A stretch of 64,000 nt of DNA, taken from DASPMP01 sp035248725. Its GTDB lineage: Bacteria > Gemmatimonadota > Gemmatimonadetes > Gemmatimonadales > Gemmatimonadaceae. Positions 8,672-15,267 of the stretch are shown here, piece after piece. The notes beneath the pieces were generated by a model. That model was not told the DNA's origin. It was given only the letters and a program-made list of their open reading frames with translations, and searched no databases. The stretch's first letter is position 1, and the number at the start of each line of letters is the position of its first letter. The stretch is taken from positions 1 to 64,000 of the forward strand of contig DATFHG010000080.1 in assembly GCA_035248725.1 (NCBI GenBank). Direction: 5' to 3'. A program made the position numbers and the translations under genes.

Positions 8672-9523
8672 CTAGCCCTTGGATTCTTCCTCCAGGACTT
8701 GCATCGCGACGCTGACGAGGCGTTCGAGCTCCTCGTCCGCGGCCTTGGGCAGGAGCGTTTCGGCCCACGTATGCGTTTCCGCCGTCGCGTAGCGGTCCAG
8801 CAGACGGCGCAGGAAGGAGACGAGCGCGATGCGCTGCAGCTCCGAGCGGCGGTGCGCGGTGGACACGTCATGCTGCTCGCGCATGAGGGATTCGAAGCGG
8901 TGCGCGTTGCGCAGCGCCTTTGCGGTGAGCGACGCCACCACCTGACAGAAGCGCACGTCCGCGTCGCTGAACGGCTCGGCGTCACGGTCGGTGCGCAAGA
9001 AAATCGCGCCGATCACGCTCTCCTGCCATTGAATCGGCACGACGACGATGGACCGGACGTTCCGCATGTCCAGCTGCGACTTCACCGCGCGCAGCATCGG
9101 ATCGTTCGGTGCGTCCGGGATGAACACGGTCTCGCCGGACTCGAACGCGCGCTTGAGCTCCGGATACCGGTTGATGTCCACCACGAGATTCCGGATGCTC
9201 GGATCCTCGTAGCTCGCGACGAGACGCACCTCCTCCTTTTCCGCGGTGAGGAAGATGGCGCAGCGGTCCAGGCCGAACGCGTCGCCCAGCTTGCGTGCGA
9301 TCGCCTGCAGGATGTCGACGAAGTGCAGCGACGCCGAGATCTCCTGCAGGATGTCGACGACGGCAACAAGGTGGTCGCGCTCGCGCTGCAGCTCGGCGAG
9401 CCGCGCGCGAAGCCGCGGCAGCTCGTCCGGACCGCCGTCAGCTGGCCCGGCGGTATGCTCCGGACGTGTCTCCGCTGGCTGCGCCAACGGGTTGTTCGGC
9501 AACCTGCTGTGCGGGATTGTCAC
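8672..9523 (-). CDS. GAF-domain sensor protein
   Basis: 283 residues. A short Pro-rich N-terminus leads into a coiled-coil (LPRLRARLAELQRERDHLVAVV) and then a GAF domain at about residues 60-215 ('ISASLHFVDILQAIARKLGDAFGLDRCAIFLT' through 'IGAIFLRTDRDAEPFSDADVRFCQVVAS'). The C-terminal ~60 residues are helical and acidic, with no kinase or cyclase motif. GAF domains bind cyclic nucleotides or other small ligands, or dimerise. Its GTG start lies 86 bp inside the end of the upstream diguanylate cyclase gene, so the two are probably produced together, and a role as a sensory partner of the REC-GGDEF protein is likely. No alternative Met exists before the GAF domain. Confidence 0.85.
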   Translation of the reverse strand: MTIPHSRLPNNPLAQPAETRPEHTAGPADGGPDELPRLRARLAELQRERDHLVAVVDILQEISASLHFVDILQAIARKLGDAFGLDRCAIFLTAEKEEVRLVASYEDPSIRNLVVDINRYPELKRAFESGETVFIPDAPNDPMLRAVKSQLDMRNVRSIVVVPIQWQESVIGAIFLRTDRDAEPFSDADVRFCQVVASLTAKALRNAHRFESLMREQHDVSTAHRRSELQRIALVSFLRRLLDRYATAETHTWAETLLPKAADEELERLVSVAMQVLEEESKG

Positions 9524-10523
9524 CGTTGGCGGCAGTATGGGCGTTGAACTCGTCGCTGTCGAACCGGACGACGCGATTGCGGCCCGTCTCCTTTGCCACG
9601 TACAGCGCGTCGTCAGCGGCCCGCATCAGACCGTCGCCATGGGTCACGCGAGGGTGCGGCGCGCCGGCGACGCCGAAGCTCGCCGTGCGACGGATGGAGC
9701 CGCCGTCGAAGACGAATGTATGGGCCTCGACGGCTTTCCGCACGCGCTCGGCAAACGTCACCGACGCGTCGAGGACGGTGCCGGGGAGCAACACGATGAA
9801 TTCCTCGCCGCCGTACCGCCCGACGCGGTCGATCTCACGTGCTTCGCGCTTCAGGATTCCCGCGAACTGTTTCAGGACGGCGTCGCCGGCATGGTGGCCG
9901 TGCTCGTCGTTCACGCTCTTGAAGCGGTCCAGGTCGCACATGACGCAGGACAGCGGCTCCGCCAGCCGCTCGCCATGCGCGAACATCTGTTCCATCTGCT
10001 GCTCGATGTAGCGGCGATTGTCGAGGCCCGTGAGGCCGTCCGTGCGCGACATGTGACGCAGCCGCTCGTTGGCCTCCAGCAGCTGACGTTCGCGCTCCTC
10101 GAGCTCCTCCTGGAGTCGCTTGATGCGCAGCATCGAGCGGAGGCGGGCCTTGAGCTCCGCAAACTCGATGGGCTTGGTGATGTAGTCGTCGGCGCCCGCC
10201 TCGAGTCCCTCCACCTTGCTCTCGGTGGAGTCGAGCGCCGTCTGCATGATGATGGGGATGAACGGCAGCGCGGGATTCTGCTTGACCCGACGCGCGACCT
10301 CATTGCCGTCGATCGTCGGCATCATCACGTCCAGCAGGATGAGATCGGGCGGGCTCTGGTCCACCGCCTGAAGGGCCTCCGCGCCATCGTGCGCGGTATC
10401 CACGGAGTAGCCCCAGGCCTCGAGCCGCACTTTCAGCAGCTCGACATTGTCTTCGTGATCGTCGACTACGAGGATGCGGCCTGTCGACTCGTCCTCGTGC
10501 ACGCTCTCATTGCGCGGGGTCAT
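9438..10523 (-). CDS. response regulator with GGDEF domain (diguanylate cyclase)
   Basis: 361 residues in the PleD/WspR architecture. The N-terminal REC domain has acidic pocket DD near residues 21-22, phosphoacceptor D65 in LILLDVMMP and Lys in ITKPIEF. A coiled-coil linker follows (MLRIKRLQEELEERERQLLEANERL), then a GGDEF domain with active-site GGEEF at 238-242. The inhibitory I-site RxxD (R229-E-I-D232) sits exactly five residues before GGEEF, so feedback control by c-di-GMP is expected. Its role is synthesis of c-di-GMP from GTP on phosphorylation. I chose the ATG at 10523 (MTPRNES); it overlaps the upstream response-regulator gene by 17 bp. Upstream in-frame sequence belongs to that gene. 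Confidence 0.92.
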   Translation of the reverse strand: MTPRNESVHEDESTGRILVVDDHEDNVELLKVRLEAWGYSVDTAHDGAEALQAVDQSPPDLILLDVMMPTIDGNEVARRVKQNPALPFIPIIMQTALDSTESKVEGLEAGADDYITKPIEFAELKARLRSMLRIKRLQEELEERERQLLEANERLRHMSRTDGLTGLDNRRYIEQQMEQMFAHGERLAEPLSCVMCDLDRFKSVNDEHGHHAGDAVLKQFAGILKREAREIDRVGRYGGEEFIVLLPGTVLDASVTFAERVRKAVEAHTFVFDGGSIRRTASFGVAGAPHPRVTHGDGLMRAADDALYVAKETGRNRVVRFDSDEFNAHTAANGDNPAQQVAEQPVGAASGDTSGAYRRAS

Positions 10524-10899
10524 CGCGGCCGAGGAACTTCTGGACTTCTGCCACCACAGCGCGCGGTTCGCACGGCTTCGCGAGATACCCGTCGCATCCC
10601 ACTTCCATCGCTTTCTCACGATCGGAGGCCAGCGCGTGCGCGGTCAACGCAATGATCGGAATGTCGCGCGTTCCCGGATCGTGCTTCAACACCTGCGTCG
10701 CCTCCCACCCGTCGATGATGGGAATCGAGATGTCCATGAGAATCAGGTCCGGCTTCTCGGACCGCGCCTTCGCGATCCCCTCTTCACCGTTCAAGGCCTC
10801 GCTGACCTGATAGCCGAAGTGCCGCAAGATCGTGGAATACACGATGCGGTTGTCTTCATTGTCCTCGACCAGCAAGACGGTCTTTCCCTGGGTGCTCAT
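10507..10899 (-). CDS. CheY-like single-domain response regulator
   Basis: 130 residues, a lone receiver domain: acidic cluster VEDNED near residues 11-16, phosphoacceptor D56 (LILMDISIP), the T/S position in IIALTAHA and Lys in YLAKPCEP. This matches the DivK/CheY type with no output domain. An in-frame start exists at 10956, but the ATG at 10899 is preceded by AGAGGAAGGGA, a clear Shine-Dalgarno, and gives the normal start MSTQGKTVLLVEDN. It is the first gene of the set RR, REC-GGDEF, GAF and ligA, with overlapping joints throughout. It probably relays phosphate within a multi-kinase network; no histidine kinase is in the window. Confidence 0.9.
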   Translation of the reverse strand: MSTQGKTVLLVEDNEDNRIVYSTILRHFGYQVSEALNGEEGIAKARSEKPDLILMDISIPIIDGWEATQVLKHDPGTRDIPIIALTAHALASDREKAMEVGCDGYLAKPCEPRAVVAEVQKFLGRDDPAQ

Positions 10900-11081
10900 T
10901 CCCTTCCTCTGTGAAGAGGCGGCCTGCTTTTCTGGCAAGTTGGCGGTGGGTACCATACGTCAGACGCCTCGTAGCAAGCGAATACTTCTCGCGGCACCAG
11001 CAGAAGGGCAGGCGGGCGAGAAGGTCAAATTAGCTGGGACTTGACTAGCAATTTTCTTACCAAGGCACGAGGGATTATCCG

Positions 11082-11399
11082 ATGGCGTACGCAGGCAAAA
11101 CCAGCGATCCACGCACTTCCCGCTCAGCACCTAACGTTCGAAGGAATCAAACGTTAGCGCCCGCCATCGACAGACCGCCGCACGCGGCCACGTTGGCCAC
11201 GGGCATCGCCGTCGGACTCCTGGTGGGCGTTGGTGTCGCGTTGCTGTTCGCTCCAGAGTCCGGTGCCGACACGCGTCATCGGCTCAGGCGCAGGTTCAGG
11301 AAAGCGCGGCGTCGCGGCCGCGATGCGTGGGACGACCTTCGCGACGAGCTACGCCGAGCCCGCCGCGAGCGACGGCGTGCGGCTACCGAAGCTCCTTGA
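11082..11399 (+). CDS. YtxH-like small membrane protein
   Basis: 105 residues with one transmembrane segment (ATLATGIAVGLLVGVGVALLFAPESG) ending in the 'LFAPxSGxxTR' motif typical of YtxH/gas-vesicle-like stress proteins. A strongly basic amphipathic tail follows ('HRLRRRFRKARRRGRDAWD'). The family is linked to general stress in Bacillus, but its biochemical role is unknown. The first ~35 residues are polar and unstructured. The 182-bp gap upstream (10900-11081) should hold its promoter and that of the divergent response-regulator operon. Its last 17 bp overlap the end of the convergent TPR gene. Confidence 0.75.
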   Translation: MAYAGKTSDPRTSRSAPNVRRNQTLAPAIDRPPHAATLATGIAVGLLVGVGVALLFAPESGADTRHRLRRRFRKARRRGRDAWDDLRDELRRARRERRRAATEAP

Positions 11400-12138
11400 G
11401 CTCGCGTTCGGCCTGCTGCTGATACGACCGGTCGTTGTAGTCGCGCAGCTTGAGACGCAGCGCTGTCTGGTACTCGCCACGAGCCTTGGCGACCTCGCCG
11501 CGATCGCGATACACGCCCGCGAGATCGAGGCGGTGGACGATACGGTCGGGTTCGAGCATGACCGCTCGCTCCAGCAATCGTTGCGCGTCGTTCCAGTTCG
11601 CCTCGTCGAACGTCTTCCCGCCGAGCAGGTTTTTCGCCATGAATCGCGTGAATCCGCTCAACCGCATGATGTTGGCATGCCACAGCGCCATCACGTGCAG
11701 CGCACCGGCGTTCGTCGAATCGATCTGCAGCGCCGCCAACCCTTCCTTGCGCACTTCGCCGGCGTACTTGACCCGGTCGCGCGGGCCCAGCGACAGCGCG
11801 CGTCTCCCGATTGCCTTGGCCAGCGCGAAATGGGCCATGGATGATTTCGGGTCGGCCTGCACGGCGCGTCGCGCGTACTGCTCGCCAAGACGATAGAGAC
11901 TGTCGCGGGCCGCATCGTTGAATTCGCCGAGATCGACCGCTTCCACGGCGGCGCGCCACAAGGCCTCGCCGCTACTCGGATCCAGACGTACCGCTTCTTG
12001 ATAGTGCGTCAACGCGGCGGCAGCGTTCATCGCCGTATGCTCGTTGTCGCCGAGGACGATGTGATCCGCCGCCGTCTGCGCCGCCACGAGACCAGGGACC
12101 AGCACGGTTGCAGCGAGTGCGATCGCGCGCAAGTTCAT
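11383..12138 (-). CDS. secreted TPR-repeat protein
   Basis: The ATG at 12138 gives a clean signal peptide (MNLRAIALAATVLVPGLVAAQ, cleavage after AQ), which fixes the start within an ORF open to 12222. The 251-residue protein consists of TPR-like helical pairs: 'TALTHYQEAVRLDPSSGEALWRAAVE', 'YARRAVQADPKSSMAHFALAKAIG', 'EGLAALQIDSTNAGALHVMALWHANIMRLSG' and 'LLERAVMLEPDRIVHRLDLAGVYRDRGE'. The middle part ('HVMALWHANIMRLSGFTRFMAKNLLGG') resembles the RMD1 (regulator of microtubule dynamics-like) TPR family seen in many diderm bacteria. It is likely periplasmic; the function is unknown. It is convergent with the YtxH gene and divergent from thymidine phosphorylase. Confidence 0.75.
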   Translation of the reverse strand: MNLRAIALAATVLVPGLVAAQTAADHIVLGDNEHTAMNAAAALTHYQEAVRLDPSSGEALWRAAVEAVDLGEFNDAARDSLYRLGEQYARRAVQADPKSSMAHFALAKAIGRRALSLGPRDRVKYAGEVRKEGLAALQIDSTNAGALHVMALWHANIMRLSGFTRFMAKNLLGGKTFDEANWNDAQRLLERAVMLEPDRIVHRLDLAGVYRDRGEVAKARGEYQTALRLKLRDYNDRSYQQQAERELKELR

Positions 12139-12212
12139 GCGAGAGCTCCGGACAGGAAGAACCGCGGTAGCGCCGCGGTCGCCAACGATAGAAATACCCC
12201 GCAACACGGTCA

Positions 12213-13541
12213 ATGCTCGCACATCGGCTGATCGAGAGGAAACGCGACGGCGGAAAGCTCGACGCCGGTGAATGGCGCGCGCTCGTGATGGCGTACGCTG
12301 CCGGCCACGTGCCCGATTATCAGATGTCCGCGTTCCTCATGGCGTGCTTCCTCCGCGGGCTCGACCGGCAGGAAACCGCCGCGCTCACCGACGCGATGCT
12401 GAACTCCGGCGTGCGCTTCGAGCTCAGCGCGCTCGGGAAACCGCGTGTCGACAAACATTCCATCGGCGGCGTCGGCGACAAAGTGTCGCTCATCCTCGCC
12501 CCGCTCGTCTCGTGCTTCGGCGTCGCGGTCCCGATGGTTTCTGGTCGCGGCCTTGGCCATACGGGCGGCACGCTCGACAAGCTCGAATCGATTCCGGGAT
12601 TCCGCACGGATCTCACCATCGCGGAGGCGCGCGACCAGCTCGAGGCGCTCGGTTGTGCGATGATGGGTCAGACGGCCGAGATCGCGCCGGCGGACAAGAA
12701 GATGTACGCGCTGCGCGACGCCACGGCGACCGTGGAGTCCATCCCGCTCATTGCGTCGAGCATCATGAGCAAGAAGCTCGCGGAAGACCTCACCGGACTG
12801 GTGCTCGACATCAAGCGTGGTTCGGGCGCGTTCCTCACGTCGTTCGAGCAGGAAGTCGCGCTGGCAACGGAAATGGTCGGACTTGGGGAAGCGCACGGAT
12901 GTCCCGTGGTCGCGTTGTTCACCGCGATGGACCGCCCCCTCGGCCGAGCGTGCGGCAATGCGCTCGAGGTCGAGGAGGCCATCGCTGCACTGCGTGGCGA
13001 AGGTCCTGACGATCTGCTCGACGTCACGCTCGCGCTCGGCGCGGAAATGCTCGTGCTTGCGGGCGTGGCGTCCGACCGGGACGTCGCCCGCGCGGACTTG
13101 CGGGAGATGCTCGCGTCGGGAAAGGCGGCGGAGCAGTTCCGAAAAATCGTCGAGCGGCAGGGCGGGGATCCCAGCGTACTCGACGACACGGCGCTGCTGC
13201 CGCAGGCGCGCGAATGCGAGCTGTACACGGCGCCACGCGGCGGCGTTGTGAAGGCCGTGGAACCGCGGGCGATCGGACGCGGAATCATCGGCCTTGGCGG
13301 CGGGCGCACGACCATGGCCGACGTCATCGATCCCGCGGTCGGATTCGTGATCACGGCGAAGCCCGGTGATTGGGTGCAGAGCGGCGAGCCGGTCGCTTCC
13401 ATATATGCACGCGACCGCGCCGGCATCGAGCGCGGCAAGGCGACGCTCCGGTCGGCCATCGTGGTGACTGACGAGGCCGAGCCTCCGCTCCCGCTCATCT
13501 CTCATCGCGTGACCAAGGCTGGTCTGGAAGTCCTGTCCTGA
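12213..13541 (+). CDS. deoA: thymidine / pyrimidine-nucleoside phosphorylase
   Basis: 442 residues with all family marks: KHSIGGVGDK at 81-90 (phosphate/substrate loop) and the signature SGRGLGHTGGTLDKLE at ~110-125. Later come 'DIKRGSGAFL' (lysine contact), 'LGRACGNALEVEEAI' and the C-terminal alpha/beta domain. It cleaves thymidine, or uridine in the broad-specificity Pdp form, with phosphate to give the base and (deoxy)ribose-1-phosphate, a cytoplasmic salvage step. The length (about 440) suits both DeoA and Pdp, so the exact specificity is open. It stands alone, divergent from the TPR gene, with a 75-bp gap upstream. Confidence 0.93.
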   Translation: MLAHRLIERKRDGGKLDAGEWRALVMAYAAGHVPDYQMSAFLMACFLRGLDRQETAALTDAMLNSGVRFELSALGKPRVDKHSIGGVGDKVSLILAPLVSCFGVAVPMVSGRGLGHTGGTLDKLESIPGFRTDLTIAEARDQLEALGCAMMGQTAEIAPADKKMYALRDATATVESIPLIASSIMSKKLAEDLTGLVLDIKRGSGAFLTSFEQEVALATEMVGLGEAHGCPVVALFTAMDRPLGRACGNALEVEEAIAALRGEGPDDLLDVTLALGAEMLVLAGVASDRDVARADLREMLASGKAAEQFRKIVERQGGDPSVLDDTALLPQARECELYTAPRGGVVKAVEPRAIGRGIIGLGGGRTTMADVIDPAVGFVITAKPGDWVQSGEPVASIYARDRAGIERGKATLRSAIVVTDEAEPPLPLISHRVTKAGLEVLS

Positions 13542-13560
13542 AGGCCGGCGAAAATCCCTC

Positions 13561-13588
13561 TTGACGGCGGCGGTGCGTGTGCTAATAG
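13561..13588 (+). promoter_or_regulatory. probable promoter of the BlaI/M56 operon
   Basis: TTGACG at 13561-13566 fits a -35 box. TAATAG at 13583-13588, 16 bp further on, is a weak -10 candidate. The first palindromic operator (13579-13596) covers this -10 region, which is where a BlaI-type repressor would block RNA polymerase. The -10 match is only partial. Confidence 0.45.
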
Positions 13589-13596
13589 TTTAGCAC
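13579..13596. promoter_or_regulatory. palindromic operator 1, probable BlaI-type site
   Basis: GTGCTAA-TAGT-TTAGCAC is a perfect 7+7 inverted repeat with a 4-bp centre. It lies 35 bp before the first start codon of an operon that encodes a BlaI/MecI-type repressor, a family that binds such short AT-rich palindromes upstream of its own operon. Assignment to that repressor is inference from position. Confidence 0.65.
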
Positions 13597-13598
13597 GA

Positions 13599-13614
13599 TG
13601 CTAATAAATTAGCA
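13599..13614. promoter_or_regulatory. palindromic operator 2, probable BlaI-type site
   Basis: TGCTAAT-AA-ATTAGCA, a perfect 7+7 inverted repeat, shares its half-site TGCTAA with operator 1. The two centres are about 18 bp apart, close to two helical turns, so two repressor dimers could bind side by side. The Shine-Dalgarno CGGAG follows at 13619-13623. Confidence 0.65.
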
Positions 13615-13630
13615 CCAACGGAGCATAGTC

Positions 13631-14809
13631 ATGCCGATTCGCATCCAGACCGTTCTCGCGCTCACATCGCTTGCCGCTCTCGTCCCGACAATCGCGCCAG
13701 CACAGGCGTGCATCACGGGCCGTCTCGCTCAACGTGGCACCATCCAGAATTGGACAAGCCACATCAGCGATAGCGGCAACCAGACCACCACGATCCGCAC
13801 GCAGCGCGGCAATTGCGAGCTGCGACTCGACGCGCGCGGCGACTTCAGCATGCGTCCCGACCTGAAGGCCTTCGATCGGGTGGGGGACTACGTGGAGGTG
13901 GAAGAGCGCGACGGCGACAAGAGTCGTCGCGTGCGCGTGACCTCGCGCGGCGGCGTGCTCGAGTACCGCTGGACAGTGGACGGAGTCAACGGCTTCGACG
14001 TGGATCGCGACCAGTGGCTCGCCGACATGCTGCTTGCCGTCGAACGCCTCACCGGTACGATGGCCAAGCCCCGTGTGGCTGCGATGCTGCAACAGGGCGG
14101 CGTCAACGCGGTGCTCGACGAGACCGCCCGGCTGGCTACGGATTACGCCAAGCGGATGTACTTCATCGAGCTGTTCGCGGACGCGAAGCTGAACGACGAC
14201 CAGGTGGAGCGCGTGCTGGGCCAGGCGGCGGACTCGATGTCCTCCGATTACGAACGCGCGGAGCTGATCCGGATGCTCGCGACGCGCGGCAAAATGAATG
14301 ACCGCCTCGCGCGCGGCGTGATTCGCGTCGCCGATCGCATGTCGTCCGATTACGAGAAACGTCGGGCGCTCAGCGCGGCCATCGACGCCGTCAGTACGCC
14401 CGAAGCACGCACCGCGCTGTTCCGCACGGCATCCAGCATGTCATCCAGCTACGAGCTCGCGGAGCTGCTCATCGCGGCGGAAGCACGCAGTTTCGTAGAC
14501 ACGGTGTCCGCCGGCGCGTACTTCACCGCGGTCGATCGCGTGACGTCGGACTACGAGCGCCACCGCACGCTGTCGGCGCTGCTGAAGCAGCACCCGACGT
14601 CACCGGACATTCTCGCCGGAGTATTGCGGGCGTCGACGTCCATCACCTCGGACTTCGAGCTCGCGAGCCTCCTTGTGGAGTTCGCGGGAACGACACCGGT
14701 GCGGGGCGAGCTCCGCGAGCTGTACCTCAAGGCGACGCGCGCCATCACATCCGACTTCGAGTACCGGCGCGCGCTCCAGGCGCTGCTCGAGCAGGACCGT
14801 CGCACGTGA
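13631..14809 (+). CDS. secreted protein with tandem (M/I)(S/T)SD repeats, partner of BlaI/M56 pair
   Basis: 392 residues with a signal peptide ending APAQA, then a beta-rich N-terminal region (residues ~25-120) with a conserved-looking Cys pair (CITG ... NCEL). From about residue 166 to the end there are seven tandem repeats of 33-34 residues, six with the core x(M/I/V)(S/T)S(D/S)(Y/F)E and one diverged. Alternate repeats differ: one type reads E-x-A-E-L, the other E-x-R-R-A/T-L, so the unit copied is a pair. The last repeat is truncated. The repeats look alpha-helical, like an ARM/HEAT solenoid (inference). The same repeat forms the C-terminal tail of the M56 protease two genes downstream. 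First gene after the two operators. No enzymatic motif is seen; the family has no name that I recognise. Confidence 0.8.
   Translation: MPIRIQTVLALTSLAALVPTIAPAQACITGRLAQRGTIQNWTSHISDSGNQTTTIRTQRGNCELRLDARGDFSMRPDLKAFDRVGDYVEVEERDGDKSRRVRVTSRGGVLEYRWTVDGVNGFDVDRDQWLADMLLAVERLTGTMAKPRVAAMLQQGGVNAVLDETARLATDYAKRMYFIELFADAKLNDDQVERVLGQAADSMSSDYERAELIRMLATRGKMNDRLARGVIRVADRMSSDYEKRRALSAAIDAVSTPEARTALFRTASSMSSSYELAELLIAAEARSFVDTVSAGAYFTAVDRVTSDYERHRTLSALLKQHPTSPDILAGVLRASTSITSDFELASLLVEFAGTTPVRGELRELYLKATRAITSDFEYRRALQALLEQDRRT
14126..14806 (+). repeat. seven in-frame tandem repeats, ~100 bp each, coding for the (M/I)(S/T)SD motif
   Basis: Core motifs in order are LATDY, MSSDYE, MSSDYE, MSSSYE, VTSDYE, ITSDFE and ITSDFE, spaced 32-35 residues apart. 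DNA identity between copies is low, so the duplication is old and held by selection on the protein. Confidence 0.8.
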
Positions 14810-14874
14810 GGCCTGCCGAGCGGCCGCACGCAGTGCATTCTTCAGATACCGACTCCCGATACCGGACGCGTCGT

Positions 14875-15267
14875 ATGCCAGATGCCACTCCCCTGACGAA
14901 CCAGCTCAGCCGCCGCGAGCGGCAGATCATGGACGTCGTGTACCGACACGAAAAGGTCACCGCCCAGGAAGTTCTCGCCGAGCTGCCGGACCCGCCGAGC
15001 TATTCAGCGGTGCGGGCGATGCTCCGGCTGCTCGAGGAAAAGGGCCACGTGAAACACGAGCAGGACGGCCCACGATATGTCTACATGCCCACGGTGAATC
15101 GCGACAAGGCGCGACGTTCGGCGTTGCGTCACCTCGTGCGCACGTTCTTCGATGGTTCCACCGAGGACGCGGTCGCGGCGCTCTTGCAAAGCGACGGCGG
15201 CATCAGCGATCCGGAGCTGGAACGCCTGTCGCAACTCATCGATGCCGCGCGGAAGGAGGGACGGTGA
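14875..15267 (+). CDS. BlaI/MecI/CopY-family transcriptional repressor
   Basis: 130 residues. An N-terminal winged helix ('LTNQLSRRERQIMDVVYRHEKVTAQEVLAELP', then 'PSYSAVRAMLRLLEEKGHVKHEQDGPRYVYMP') is followed by a helical dimerisation region ending DAARKEGR. This is the Penicillinase_R/BlaI fold. The family represses its target until a BlaR/MecR-type membrane protease signals cleavage of the repressor. The ATG at 14875 was chosen because the upstream in-frame residues are unlike the family. The stop overlaps the start of the M56 gene (TGATG), so the two are translationally coupled. It probably binds the palindromes at 13579-13614. Confidence 0.92.
   Translation: MPDATPLTNQLSRRERQIMDVVYRHEKVTAQEVLAELPDPPSYSAVRAMLRLLEEKGHVKHEQDGPRYVYMPTVNRDKARRSALRHLVRTFFDGSTEDAVAALLQSDGGISDPELERLSQLIDAARKEGR

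Noticed and set aside
9438..9523. Possible frameshifted fusion of the REC-GGDEF and GAF genes
   Set aside because: Both ends look complete and the 86-bp overlap needs no sequence error; many genes here overlap.
14673..15266. Upstream extension of the M56 open frame
   Set aside because: It overlaps the end of the secreted repeat gene and the whole BlaI gene in another frame; the ATG at 15267 with a strong SD gives the normal M56 N-terminus.
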